A program made the translations under genes and the position numbers. A stretch of DNA of 64,000 bases from NCBI GenBank assembly GCA_022484685.1, contig JAKVKY010000005.1, positions 1 to 64,000 of the forward strand, written 5' to 3'. Position 1 is the first letter of the stretch; each line of letters opens with the position of its first letter. The notes under the pieces were generated by a model that worked only from the letters and a program-made list of their open reading frames with translations, searched no databases and had not been told where the DNA came from. This DNA comes from Acidaminococcaceae bacterium. GTDB lineage: Bacteria; Bacillota; Negativicutes; Acidaminococcales; Acidaminococcaceae. This document shows positions 51,293 through 60,300 of this stretch, in pieces.

Positions 51293-52672
51293 ATGGATGT
51301 TAAGTACGCAGCCGCCAGAACAAGTGCGGCCCTCTTAGTGGACCATATCCTGGCTACCAGGGATGTGGCAACAAGGCAAAAAATTTTGCGGCGCCTGGCC
51401 GCTTTGGTAGAAAAGTTTTTTGGCAGTTATTTTGACCCCGGCACTTTTGCCGCGGCTCGCAATTATATTGAGCACCCGGAAGGCAAATGGTTCCAGTTCG
51501 TAAACCGGGCCTTAAACGAACTAAATCCCAAGGTGGTCAAAACCGCTGTGCTGGATTTAGGTTTTGATGCAGCTTTCTACGGGCTTAAACAGCGGGCGGA
51601 TGCCAGGAAAAAGTATCACTGCAACATTCCCTGGACTATCCTCATCGACCCCACCAGCGCCTGCAACCTGCGCTGTACCGGTTGCTGGGCTGCAGAATAC
51701 GGTCACACCCTGAACCTGACTTTGGCACAGTTGGAAAGCGTCATCAGCCAGGCTAAGGCCCTGGGCGTCCATTTCTTCATGTATACCGGCGGTGAGCCCC
51801 TGATGCGCAAAGCCGATCTGCTCAAGCTGTGCCGTTTGCATCCGGACTGTGAGTTTTCCGCTTTTACCAACGGTACCCTGGTAGACGAAGCTTTCTGTAA
51901 GGAAATGGCGGAGGTAGGCAACCTGAGCCTGTCCCTCAGCCTGGAGGGCTTCGAAGATGTCAATGACAGCCGTCGGGGTCAGGGCACCTTCCAGAAAGTC
52001 ATGCACGCCATGGACTTGTTAAAAAAATATGGACTTTTGTTTGGCACCAGTATCTGTTATACCCGCAAAAACCTGGAAACTGTCACCAGCGACGCCTTTC
52101 TGGATCTGATTATCAGCAAGGGCGTCTGGTACACATGGTATTTTCACTACATGCCCGTAGGCAACGAAGCTTCCCTGGACCTGCTGCCCACCAGGGAACA
52201 GCGCGCATATATGGTGCGCCGGGTACGGAAAATCCGGGCCGATGAAGGCGGTAAACCGATCTTCGCCATGGATTTCCAGAATGACGGCCAGTATATCGGC
52301 GGCTGCATCGCCGGCGGCCGCAACTATTGCCACATCAACCCTAACGGTGATGTGGAGCCCTGTGTGTTTATCCACTACAGCGATGCCAACATCAAGGAAA
52401 AAACGCTGCTGCAGTGTTTACAGCAGCCCCTGTTCCGGGAATACGGCGCCCACCAGCCTTTTAACTCGGATATGCTCCAGCCCTGCCCCATGTTGGAAAA
52501 TCCGGAGCTTTTGGAACGCATGGTCCACGAATGTGGTGCTAAGTCCACCGACCTGCAGTCCCCGGAGAATGTGGATCAGCTCTGCCACAAATGCCAAGTC
52601 TACGCTAAAGAATGGGCGCCGGTAGCCAGACGACTTTGGCGAGAAATTCAAGACCGGCAGAAAAATTCTTGA
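51293..52672 (+). CDS. Radical SAM protein with SPASM-like C-terminal cysteines
   Basis: A 459-residue radical SAM enzyme. The first 100 residues are a helical extension. The cluster motif is CNLRCTGCW near residue 122, followed by MYTGGEPLMRKADLL (near 160), FTNGTLVDEAF (near 187) and LSLEGFEDVNDSRRG. Cysteines near 340-365 (GGCIAGGRNYCHINPNGDVEPCVF) and near 445 (LCHKCQVY) suggest auxiliary iron-sulfur binding as in SPASM/Twitch proteins. The substrate is unknown and no small precursor-peptide gene is visible beside it. The ATG at 51293 has AAAGGAG nine bases ahead. Its leader carries a terminator, so expression is likely conditional. Confidence 0.88.
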   Translation: MDVKYAAARTSAALLVDHILATRDVATRQKILRRLAALVEKFFGSYFDPGTFAAARNYIEHPEGKWFQFVNRALNELNPKVVKTAVLDLGFDAAFYGLKQRADARKKYHCNIPWTILIDPTSACNLRCTGCWAAEYGHTLNLTLAQLESVISQAKALGVHFFMYTGGEPLMRKADLLKLCRLHPDCEFSAFTNGTLVDEAFCKEMAEVGNLSLSLSLEGFEDVNDSRRGQGTFQKVMHAMDLLKKYGLLFGTSICYTRKNLETVTSDAFLDLIISKGVWYTWYFHYMPVGNEASLDLLPTREQRAYMVRRVRKIRADEGGKPIFAMDFQNDGQYIGGCIAGGRNYCHINPNGDVEPCVFIHYSDANIKEKTLLQCLQQPLFREYGAHQPFNSDMLQPCPMLENPELLERMVHECGAKSTDLQSPENVDQLCHKCQVYAKEWAPVARRLWREIQDRQKNS

Positions 52673-52697
52673 CAAGCGCATTGATAATCAGTATAAT
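52669..52697 (+). promoter_or_regulatory. tRNA-Arg promoter, overlapping the radical SAM stop codon
   Basis: TTGACA (52669-52674), 17 bases, TATAAT (52692-52697): a perfect consensus. The -35 box includes the TGA stop of the radical SAM gene. Confidence 0.94.
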
Positions 52698-52731
52698 AAA
52701 TATCGTCACGACAGGGATGTCGTACAAATGT

Positions 52732-52808
<77 letters not shown>

Positions 52809-52819
52809 CATTGATTATT

Positions 52820-52850
52820 AGTCGAACACCTTAACGTGTTCGACTTTTTT
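52820..52850 (+). terminator. Intrinsic terminator after tRNA-Arg
   Basis: GTCGAACAC and GTGTTCGAC form a perfect 9-bp stem around CTTAAC, followed by TTTTTT. Confidence 0.95.
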
Positions 52851-53001
52851 ATTGCTCGTTCCTGACCCCAAAGAGTGCACCACTTTTAAGGCTGCTGATA
52901 CCGTTAGGGCGCACCGGTACTGCTTGGGAGTGGGACAAATTCACAAACACCCCAAAAACGCTTCACTCACCCTGAACTTGCTTCTTATTTTTTTGCTGTC
53001 C

Positions 53002-53040
53002 TAAAAAGTTAGCGGGGACCATCCTTAAAATGGTCCCCGC
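53002..53040 (-). terminator. Intrinsic terminator after the DUF4405 gene
   Basis: GCGGGGACCA (53012-53021) and TGGTCCCCGC (53031-53040) form a perfect 10-bp stem; on the minus strand TAACTTTTTAGG follows. The 52851-53001 stretch holds no gene that I can see. Confidence 0.85.
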
Positions 53041-53095
53041 TCTTGTTATTTTTGTGAGCAAGATCTTCCTGACAAAAATACGCACAGCTATTTTC

Positions 53096-53878
53096 TTACG
53101 ACTGTTCTTTTTCTGCCGCCTGGGCTTCCCGTTTGGCCCGTTTTTCCGCAGCCCGGTCCAGACGACGACGTTCAGCCCGGTTACGCGGCTTGGCCGGTTT
53201 AGTCCCCGCATCATCCCGGCGGCGCTGCAAGATTTGCAGCACCAGGTAACTCATGACCGCATTAAAGATGACTAAGAGTAAGCAGCCGCCGTAAAACATG
53301 ATAGCTGTTTCCGGTTTAGCCGCCCGAAAATCAAACAAGCCCCACAACCTTTGCCCCAGTTGTAACTCGCCGGCCATAAAAAGTCCGCCGATGGCGGCCA
53401 GGTACAGGACAATCTTGGCCCGGTTGCGGGCGCCTTCGCTCTCAGGCAGAAAGCGCGCAAACATTTTACCGTGGATACCCAGGTGCCAGCCCATGATGAG
53501 GAGCGCCCACCAGGCTGCCGCCTGATGTATCTTCAGTGACAGGGGCATCACCGGATTAAAGAAAGCATGGCTGCCTGCGCCTTTAGCACTGACAAACGTG
53601 ATAACCATGGCCACGATTAGCAGCACGTCCACCGTCAGGATATACAGGCGGAAACGGTTCCACTCCCCCTGCCGGAGATTATACACAAAGCGCCAGTTTA
53701 ATAACACATGTACCACAAAGAGGGCACCGACGGCACCGGCCAGGCCTTTATGCACATGGCCGCCGATCAGGCTGAAATGCATCAGGCCGATATACAGCAC
53801 CAGCATGGCGCTATCGATCAAGGGGCGCAGCCAGCGCTGCCGGTTAATAGCTTGTTCCAGGCTTAACAAAATGTTCAT
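53096..53878 (-). CDS. DUF4405 membrane protein, cytochrome b-like
   Basis: A 260-residue protein with about five membrane helices. Paired histidines lie in helices at HFSLIGGHVHKGLAGAVGALFVVHVLLNW (residues 34-62) and LKIHQAAAWWALLIMGWHLGIHGKMF (near 115-140). This pattern suggests two haems as in cytochrome b-type DUF4405 proteins. The C-terminal 45 residues are a very basic cytoplasmic tail (RNRAERRRLDRAAEKRAKREAQAAEKE). A redox role in the membrane is inferred. No partner gene is adjacent. Confidence 0.82.
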   Translation of the reverse strand: MNILLSLEQAINRQRWLRPLIDSAMLVLYIGLMHFSLIGGHVHKGLAGAVGALFVVHVLLNWRFVYNLRQGEWNRFRLYILTVDVLLIVAMVITFVSAKGAGSHAFFNPVMPLSLKIHQAAAWWALLIMGWHLGIHGKMFARFLPESEGARNRAKIVLYLAAIGGLFMAGELQLGQRLWGLFDFRAAKPETAIMFYGGCLLLVIFNAVMSYLVLQILQRRRDDAGTKPAKPRNRAERRRLDRAAEKRAKREAQAAEKEQS

Positions 53879-54010
53879 TCTTTCTACCTCATTCTAGATT
53901 ATGTAGCAATAGTTGCTCTAATGCCTTGCTATTATAACATAGAATTTTTTTCTTTCAAAGAGTATCTGCCGGTTTTACCTGCGGCAAAAGCAGACCTGTC
54001 AGACCGGCCG

Positions 54011-54661
54011 TTATTTATTGATCCGGTTATAAAAAGCGGCCCGGGCCGGAGAAATCTTCACGATGGGCGAACCGCAGCTATAGGCCACCAACTCGTACAG
54101 GGTAAAGACTGGACACACCACGCCGCCCTTTAGCAAAAAATAATCCTGGGGCACCCGCTGCACCGTACCAAGCCGGGGATTGCCCAGCTTTTCCCCTTCC
54201 AGGGTGTAGAGATGATCCACCGCTTCCGCAGCCAGCTGAGAAGGTGTAATACGCAGGTAATGCCGCAAAGGAATCCTGGCGCCGGTATTCTTATCATAGA
54301 CCAGACCGTGGTCATAATGCATGCCGTGAGCGCCGCCGCTGTAATAATAATCCTGAAAACGCAGGGAGATGACCTGCGGATCCTCATACATCAATTCCCA
54401 ACCGGTGGCACCGTCCCTGTAGTATATCCGGTCCCGCCCTTCCTCATCCTGAGGCGTACCCTGCTCCATGGCTGAGACAAACTTATCCACATAAACACGT
54501 AAGTCTTTGTTAATGGCAGCCGTAGCCGCCGCATTATTGGCCGTCACCACCGGATAACGCGCCACGTAGTGCGCGCCTTTAATGGTTTCTCCCTGCACGC
54601 TGGCCTCCACCGGTAAAGCTAACAGACATAACATCAGGACTAAAAATACCCATCTGCGCAT
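54011..54661 (-). CDS. Exported DUF3298/RsiV-like protein
   Basis: A 216-residue secreted protein with a signal peptide (residues 1-20, cleavage after VEA). The domain VVTANNAAATAAINKDL, then VISLRFQDYYYSGGAHGMHYDHGLVYDKNTGARIPLRHYL is the DUF4163/DUF3298 signature (YSGGAHG). RsiV and PdaC carry the same domain, which binds lysozyme in RsiV. There is no transmembrane anti-sigma part here. The 10559 product is a more distant relative. Divergent from the lipoprotein at 54825. Confidence 0.8.
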   Translation of the reverse strand: MRRWVFLVLMLCLLALPVEASVQGETIKGAHYVARYPVVTANNAAATAAINKDLRVYVDKFVSAMEQGTPQDEEGRDRIYYRDGATGWELMYEDPQVISLRFQDYYYSGGAHGMHYDHGLVYDKNTGARIPLRHYLRITPSQLAAEAVDHLYTLEGEKLGNPRLGTVQRVPQDYFLLKGGVVCPVFTLYELVAYSCGSPIVKISPARAAFYNRINK

Positions 54662-54824
54662 ACAAACACCGCCTTCCTCACTAAATTTCTCTCACCAGAA
54701 TCTATTATTTATATTATAGCATGTTTGCCGCTCTTTATTTTAGAAAATACTATGCAAGCACCTTCTTTTAACGTTATAATAGTCATAACGTAAGCAACAC
54801 TTGGGGAGAAAAGGGGGGAGTCAT

Positions 54825-55964
54825 ATGGGGCACTACTTTCAGTGCAGGCAGCTCTGCAGCCTGTGGCTTGTACTCTGCTTCTGTCTGACCCTGGGCTGCG
54901 CCAAAAGCCCCACGGTCCAGATGGGCGCCGACCTGGAAGCGCCGGAACTGGATCCGGTCCTGCCGGCTGCCGGCACTATCGTGTCCCATCTTGGCAATAC
55001 CATTATCACCAGCCAGCGGCTGGAAGGACGTTCCCTGACCTTTACCAACCTGGACGGCGTCGCCGGTTTAACCAGGTGGCAGGACAAACTGGTCTTTAGC
55101 AACGCCACTGGAACAGCACAAGGGCACCAGCCTTATCTGGAGGCCCTGGATGTTAATTTTGCCACCAGCAGGGTCAGCCCGGCTACGACCGTTTTTCAGG
55201 ACGGCAAACTGCTGCCCGGCCCCGGCGAAAGTTATATCAACCCCAGCGCCGACCTGAGCGGTTACCTGTATGTTGGCCGTTCCCAAAGTTTTGCCAGCTA
55301 CAAGGATCAGCGCTGGAGCGCCCGGGATACCACTTTCGGCGGCCAGGTCCAGATCCTGCCGGCGGCCAACGGCCACACAGCCCTGGTCTGGAAGGACTAC
55401 CTGCGGGGACGCGGAGAACTGGTAGAGGGCCGTCTCACTCAGACTCAGCCCCTGACGCCAGCAGCCACCTCCCAGTTCCAGAATCTCCAGGCCGTAACCC
55501 TGGGACGGGGTACTAACCCGCTCATCTATGTAAGCGGCCTCATCAAGGACCAGGCGAACGACAGCTACAAGCTGGGCATCTATACCCCTGACCTGAAGTT
55601 GCTCAAAATAACCGGTACGGATAAAAACGATAAGTTTGCAGACGGCTTAGACCTGCCTTTTCCGCAGCTGGCGGTTACCGATAAATATATCTGTTCCTGG
55701 AAATTCAGTTTTCAGCCCCGGATCCCGGCTCAAATCTGTTTGTGGAACCTGGACGGACGTTTCTTAGGTTCCCTCAGCGCCGCCAAAGTTTTAGGCGAAG
55801 GCTGGCAGCCCATAGCCGTTACCTCCTGGGACGACCGGACCCTGATTTTGCTGGGCGGCCGCATCACCCGCCAGGAAAAACGGCGTATGCTGGTAGATAA
55901 CCACTTCCACGAGCTGCAGGTTTATACCTGGGAATATAATTTCTTCCGGGTCGATGTCGGTTAA
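54825..55964 (+). CDS. Lipoprotein of unknown function, probable beta-propeller-like
   Basis: A 379-residue protein with a lipoprotein signal (lipobox LTLGC near residue 25). The mature part is beta-rich with repeating 'strand, turn with D/N-G, strand' units: TLDGVAGLTRWQDKLVFSNA-like, LEALDVNFATSRVSPATTVF and SGYLYVGRSQSFASY. GHTALVWKDYLRG, PLIYVSGLIKDQANDSYKLGIYTPDLKLL and ICLWNLDGRFLGSL follow. This hints at a beta-propeller, without a known catalytic motif. The ATG at 54825 has GGGGAG four bases ahead. A TATAAT lies at 54775-54780. Confidence 0.68.
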   Translation: MGHYFQCRQLCSLWLVLCFCLTLGCAKSPTVQMGADLEAPELDPVLPAAGTIVSHLGNTIITSQRLEGRSLTFTNLDGVAGLTRWQDKLVFSNATGTAQGHQPYLEALDVNFATSRVSPATTVFQDGKLLPGPGESYINPSADLSGYLYVGRSQSFASYKDQRWSARDTTFGGQVQILPAANGHTALVWKDYLRGRGELVEGRLTQTQPLTPAATSQFQNLQAVTLGRGTNPLIYVSGLIKDQANDSYKLGIYTPDLKLLKITGTDKNDKFADGLDLPFPQLAVTDKYICSWKFSFQPRIPAQICLWNLDGRFLGSLSAAKVLGEGWQPIAVTSWDDRTLILLGGRITRQEKRRMLVDNHFHELQVYTWEYNFFRVDVG

Positions 55965-55999
55965 AAATTACGATGGATAAAGACACTCCCCAACAGGCA

Positions 56000-56042
56000 A
56001 AAAAATTAAGCTGGCCCTTTCCGGACCAGCTTTTCTTATTTT
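56000..56042. terminator. Bidirectional intrinsic terminator
   Basis: AAGCTGG (56008-56014) and CCAGCTT (56025-56031) with an A run on one side and TTCTTATTTTA on the other, between the convergent genes ending at 55964 and 56049. Confidence 0.85.
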
Positions 56043-56048
56043 AGTATT

Positions 56049-56456
56049 TTAATATTTTTTCCATACCGTCAGGATATTCGTGTTCTGCGTATACGCATAC
56101 TCACATTTATCCATGGTCTTCTTAATCAAATAAATGCCCAGGCCGCCGATTTTCCGGTCTTCGGCTTTTAAAGTCGTATCCGGGTCTGGACGCGCCAGGG
56201 GATTAAAAGGCATGCCCTGGTCCTGGAACTGTAACATGATCTGCCGCGCTTCCTGGTCCACCTGACAGGTAAAAGTTGCCGTACCGCCCGGTTGCGTATA
56301 CGCATGGGTGGCAATGTTGACAAAGGCTTCTTCCACCACCAGTTCCAGCTGCAACGCCAGCCCCATCGGGCACTGCGTCCCCTCCAGCTGTTGATGCAAC
56401 ACATCCTGCAGCCTGTCAATCTGTTCAGTTTGGGCCGGCACTGTTAATGTTGCCAT
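56049..56456 (-). CDS. RsbW-like serine kinase / anti-sigma-type ATP-binding protein
   Basis: A 135-residue HATPase domain of the RsbW/SpoIIAB group (HATPase_c_2). The N box EEAFVNIATHAY lies at 42-53, the G1 box DQGMPFNPL at 79-87, and the G2 box GGLGIYLIKKTMD at 104-116, with a final N-x-L-x-x-x-K. All ATP-binding boxes are intact, so kinase activity on the STAS protein next door is expected. No sigma factor gene adjoins the pair. Its target may instead be the ABC ATPase upstream, whose C-terminal domain looks like this protein. Gap to the STAS gene is 46 bases. Confidence 0.88.
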   Translation of the reverse strand: MATLTVPAQTEQIDRLQDVLHQQLEGTQCPMGLALQLELVVEEAFVNIATHAYTQPGGTATFTCQVDQEARQIMLQFQDQGMPFNPLARPDPDTTLKAEDRKIGGLGIYLIKKTMDKCEYAYTQNTNILTVWKKY

Positions 56457-56502
56457 CTTAGACCTTTCTTTCCCCGCCTGCCGGCGGTGCAGCTCCTATC
56501 CA

Positions 56503-56802
56503 CTATTTTTCAATGGTGAGAATATCGGCGAAACCGGTCAGCTCAAAAACATCCAGCACGGCCGGGCACACATGGCGCAGCTTCAGCACGCCCTGCTTAT
56601 TCATTTTCTTCTGCGCCGTGAGCACGGTCCTGATACCGGCGCTGGAAATATATTCCAAGCCGTCAAAATCCAAGACTAACTCTTTAATATCCGGAGTTAC
56701 AGCATCAATTTCCTTACCCAGGTCCGGTGCCGTTACCGTATCCAGACGGCCGCTTACCACATAGGTTATTGTCTGCCCCGCCTGTGTCTTTGTAATCTTC
56801 AT
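56503..56802 (-). CDS. STAS-domain anti-anti-sigma-type protein (RsbV-like)
   Basis: A 99-residue single STAS domain. The segment DFDGLEYISSAGIRTVLTAQKK (residues 45-66) carries the serines (53/54) that RsbW-type kinases phosphorylate. In the classical partner switch the unphosphorylated form sequesters the kinase. It has a promoter of its own and is followed by the kinase gene. A possible partner is the ABC ATPase rather than a sigma factor; that is inference. Confidence 0.9.
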   Translation of the reverse strand: MKITKTQAGQTITYVVSGRLDTVTAPDLGKEIDAVTPDIKELVLDFDGLEYISSAGIRTVLTAQKKMNKQGVLKLRHVCPAVLDVFELTGFADILTIEK

Positions 56803-56854
56803 CTTCCTGCCTCCTCATGTATCTAAAAAATCTTACTTACCTGTTATTGGTTTA

Positions 56855-56883
56855 ATTATAGCACAATTGTTCCCAAAATTGAA
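56855..56883 (-). promoter_or_regulatory. Promoter of the STAS/RsbW-like gene pair
   Basis: On the minus strand TTCAAT (56878-56883), 17 bases, TATAAT (56855-56860), five bases beyond the ABC ATPase stop. The pair can thus be transcribed apart from the transporter. Confidence 0.7.
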
Positions 56884-56887
56884 CGCC

Positions 56888-57994
56888 CTACTTAGTTTCT
56901 GTTTTCAGCGTTACTTCCAGGTAGTTCATACCGTTCTCATACCGGTGCTTTAACTCTGGCGCCGTCTTCCGTACCAGCAGCAACGCCAACTCATCGTTAT
57001 TGGTATCGGTGAGCGGGTTATAAGCCGGACCGTCGTAACGCAGGGCAAATTCCAGGAGCAGGTTCCGGTCGGACCAGCCCAGGTCCAGGGCCGCGCTAAA
57101 AGTTGCCGGCAGGTGCGGCAGCACGCACTGCATGAACAGTTCCTCAAACAGCCGCTGGCTGGCATCCCGGAAATGTTCCGGCACCAGGTTCTTATGCATA
57201 AACTGGGCAATCTCACTGTTGATGCCCAGGAAGTCGAACTTTTGCGATTTGATATCCGCATGATACGGCTTTAACTGTTTAATGAAAATCCTGGTCCGCT
57301 CTTTCTGAGGATTACCAAAAATCTGCTCCGGAGTGCCGTCCTCGTAAATCAAGCCCTGATCCATATAAAAGATACGGGTGCTGATATCCCGGGCAAACTT
57401 CATCTCGTGGGTGACGATCATCATGGTCATCCCTTTTTCCTTCAAGGAACGGATGACCGAGACCACCTCTCCGACCATGGTAGGATCCAGGGCGCTGGTA
57501 GGTTCGTCAAAAAGGATGATTTCCGGATTCATGGACAGGGTCCTGGCAATAGCCACACGCTGTTTCTGCCCGCCGCTCAGTTCATCCGGATAGGCAAATG
57601 CTTTTTCCGCCATACCCACGGATTCCAAAAGTTCCATGCCGTGGTCATATGCTTCCTGCCTGGTCTTACCCAGCAGATCCGTGGCGCCCAGCATCACGTT
57701 CTCAATAATCATCAGGTGCGCAAACAGATTGAACTGCTGGAACACCATGCCCATCTTCTGGCGTACCTTGTTCAGGTCCACGCCGGCGGCCAGGATATTC
57801 TGCCCATCCACATAAATCTCGCCCTTGGTAGGATGTTCCAGGCAGTTAATGCAGCGCAAAAGCGTACTCTTACCCGTACCGGAAGGGCCGATAATGCTGA
57901 TGACCTCGCCCCGCTCAATCTCGCAGTTTATATCTTTTAACGGCGTGATATTAGGATACGCCTTGCACAAGTGCTTAACGGAAATCATGCTCAT
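56888..57994 (-). CDS. Amino-acid ABC transporter ATPase with C-terminal HATPase-like domain
   Basis: Residues 1-245 are a GlnQ/HisP-type ABC ATPase: Walker A GPSGTGKS (36-43), Q-loop FQQFNLF, LSGGQ (139-143), ILFDEP (160-165), H196. Typical members end there. This one has another 120 residues. Within them RLFEELFMQC (281-290), LLLEFALRYDGPAYNPL (312-328) and LALLLVRKTAPELKHRYENGMNYLEVTLK (336-364) match, in order and spacing, the N box, the D-x-G-x-P-x-NPL G1 region and the N-x-L end of the RsbW-like protein at 56049. ATP-binding residues in it are degenerate, so it is probably a docking domain. It starts within the permease stop (ATGA overlap). Confidence 0.92.
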   Translation of the reverse strand: MSMISVKHLCKAYPNITPLKDINCEIERGEVISIIGPSGTGKSTLLRCINCLEHPTKGEIYVDGQNILAAGVDLNKVRQKMGMVFQQFNLFAHLMIIENVMLGATDLLGKTRQEAYDHGMELLESVGMAEKAFAYPDELSGGQKQRVAIARTLSMNPEIILFDEPTSALDPTMVGEVVSVIRSLKEKGMTMMIVTHEMKFARDISTRIFYMDQGLIYEDGTPEQIFGNPQKERTRIFIKQLKPYHADIKSQKFDFLGINSEIAQFMHKNLVPEHFRDASQRLFEELFMQCVLPHLPATFSAALDLGWSDRNLLLEFALRYDGPAYNPLTDTNNDELALLLVRKTAPELKHRYENGMNYLEVTLKTETK

Positions 57995-59523
57995 AGTTTT
58001 ACTCCTTTCAGAGTCCTGGGCCGCTTCTTGGGATCGAGTTTATATTCCAGGTAAGTAAGGACGCTGGCCAGGCTCCAGGCCACCACCAGGTAAATCAACG
58101 CCGTCACGATCAGCGGGAAAAAAGCCTCGTAGGTGCGGCTGCGGATAATATCGCTCATCTTGGTCAAATCCTGGATGGCGATATAACCGACGATAGAAGT
58201 CATCTTCAGCATGGAGATGAACTCACCCGTGTACACGGGCAAAATCTGTTTCAGCGCCTGGGGCGCCACAATCTTGCTAAAAGTCTGGAACTTGGAAAAG
58301 CCCATGGCATAAGCGGCTTCCCACTGGCCTTTAGCCACAGCTTCAATACCGGTACGCATCATCTCCGAAGAATAAGCGGCCATGTTGATGGCAAAAGCGA
58401 TGATAGCCACGTAAATAGGATTGATGCTCACCTTACCGAAGACGATGTAGTACATGATCATCAGGAATACCACCAGAGGCGTTCCCTGCATGACCTTGAC
58501 AAACACATACGCCAGGCTGCTGCCCAGCTTGCTTCGGGAACGCCGCAGCAGGCAGACGCCAAAACCCAGGATCGTACCCAGGATAGCGGCGCACACGGTA
58601 ATGAAAATCGTCGTTTTAAGGCCGGCCAGGATCATCTTGTAGCGGTCTTCCACCATAAAGTTACGGCGGAAACTTTCCTTGATTCCCGCCATAAAACCTG
58701 CTTCCGTGACAGCGGCACTTTTCAGCCGCACCATGGCCACCAGGCCGCCTGTATAATCCGGGTCACTGAACAGCATGCTCTTTTTACGTTCTTCTGTGAT
58801 TGAGGCACAGCTAAAATAAATATCCACCTTGCCGGAAACCACGGCGGGAATCTCCGCGGCCAGGTCCATATTCCGGCACTCCAGCTCATAGCCGGCATCC
58901 TGCAGGATACTCATCACCAGCGCCGTCTCAAAACCTATAATCTGGTCATTTTTCACATAAACCATGGGCGAGCTGTCTGCGCTGACGGCAGCAATAACCT
59001 TACCCTTGCTGCCCGGTTTTAAAGCCGGCAGTTTTTTCAGGTCTTCATCCTTGCTAAACCAGATGGCTTCCAGCTTAGACGTATTACCATTTTGTTTATA
59101 CCGTGCCAAGCCCTCATCCAGGATTTTCTTTAAAAAAGCTTTCTTTTTATTGATACCGATACCGTAAACATCTTCGGCTAAAGGCTTTTTTATGTAAGAC
59201 ACACCGGGGTTTTCCAGAGCGATCATCCTGGCAATAGGCTCGTCGCAGATAAACCCGTCTATCTTGCCCTGTTTCAAAGCTGTCACGCAATCTGCGTAGC
59301 TGTTGTAATAATGTTGCAGCGATTGGGGAAAATACTCTTTGGTGATAGTATCCAGGATGGTACCGGTGATAGTACCCATGGGCCGGCCGTTCAGTGCTTC
59401 CTGACTGGCATAGGTCAACTCAGGCGTGATTGCTGCAGGCGTCTGCTGCACAGACCCACAACCATACAACATTATGCTGCTGATGAGGCCGAACACCAGG
59501 CCCAGCCATTTTCCAGTTACCAT
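57991..59523 (-). CDS. ABC amino-acid permease fused to a circularly permuted binding domain
   Basis: A 510-residue lipoprotein-permease fusion. Lipobox LYGC at 19-22. Residues 38-156 match the second lobe and tail of an SBP_bac_3 binding protein (LNGRPMGTITGTILDTITKEYFP ... YGIGINKK ... GNTSKLEAIWF). Residues 174-266 match the first lobe (KVIAAVSADSSPMVYVKNDQIIGFETALVMSIL ... ITEERKKSMLFSDPDY). The order is therefore reversed relative to normal binding proteins. Residues 285-490 are the permease with five or so helices and the EAA loop WEAAYAMGFSKFQTFSKIVAPQALKQILP. Acts with the ATPase at 56888. About 85% identical in its permease part to the next gene upstream. Confidence 0.93.
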   Translation of the reverse strand: MVTGKWLGLVFGLISSIMLYGCGSVQQTPAAITPELTYASQEALNGRPMGTITGTILDTITKEYFPQSLQHYYNSYADCVTALKQGKIDGFICDEPIARMIALENPGVSYIKKPLAEDVYGIGINKKKAFLKKILDEGLARYKQNGNTSKLEAIWFSKDEDLKKLPALKPGSKGKVIAAVSADSSPMVYVKNDQIIGFETALVMSILQDAGYELECRNMDLAAEIPAVVSGKVDIYFSCASITEERKKSMLFSDPDYTGGLVAMVRLKSAAVTEAGFMAGIKESFRRNFMVEDRYKMILAGLKTTIFITVCAAILGTILGFGVCLLRRSRSKLGSSLAYVFVKVMQGTPLVVFLMIMYYIVFGKVSINPIYVAIIAFAINMAAYSSEMMRTGIEAVAKGQWEAAYAMGFSKFQTFSKIVAPQALKQILPVYTGEFISMLKMTSIVGYIAIQDLTKMSDIIRSRTYEAFFPLIVTALIYLVVAWSLASVLTYLEYKLDPKKRPRTLKGVKL

Positions 59524-60300
59524 CTGTACCGCACCTCAAATTTTGACCTCAGGAACAATCTTGCTGCCAGGGACAGCCGTTACCGCCTGTCCCTGCGTTT
59601 TAGCTTTGTTTTAACTGCACGCCCTTCAGCGTCCGCTGACGTTTCTTCGGGTCAATCTTATATTCCAGGTAGACCAGGATGCTGGTCAGACTCCAAGCCA
59701 CCACCAGGTAAATCAGCGCCGTCACGATCAGGGGGAAGAAAGCCTCATAAGTACGGCTGCGGATAATATCGCTCATCTTGGTCAGGTCCTGGATGGCGAT
59801 ATAACCCACCACAGACGTCATCTTCATCATGGAGATGAACTCTCCCGTGTACACCGGCAAAATATGTTTCAACGCCTGGGGCGTCACAATCTTGATAAAG
59901 GTCTGCACCTTGGAGAAGCCCATGGCATACGCCGCTTCCAACTGTCCCTTATCCACGGCGTCAATACCGGTGCGCATCATCTCCGAGGTATAAGCGGCCA
60001 TGTTGATGGCAAAAGCGATGATGGCCACGTACATCGGATTGATGCTCAGCTTGCCGAAGACGATATAGTACATGATCATGAGGAACACCACAAGAGGCGT
60101 GCCCTGCATGACCTTCACAAAAATCTTGGCCAGGGTGCTGAGGAACTTCTGCTCCGAACGCCGCAGCATGCAGACGCCGAAGCCCAGGACCGTACCCAAG
60201 ATAGCGGCACAGATGGTAATAAAAATGGTAGTTTTTAGTCCGGCCAGTACCATCTTGTAGCGGTCTTCCACCAGGAAATTGCGGTGGAAACTTTCTTTGA
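58003..60300 (-). repeat. Duplicated permease segments of the two fusion genes
   Basis: The permease-coding stretches near 58003-58690 and 59613-60300 encode nearly the same protein (for example VKVMQGTPLVVFLMIMYYIVFGK in both), with clear nucleotide similarity. The second gene arose by tandem duplication, followed by gain or loss of binding-domain units. Confidence 0.88.
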
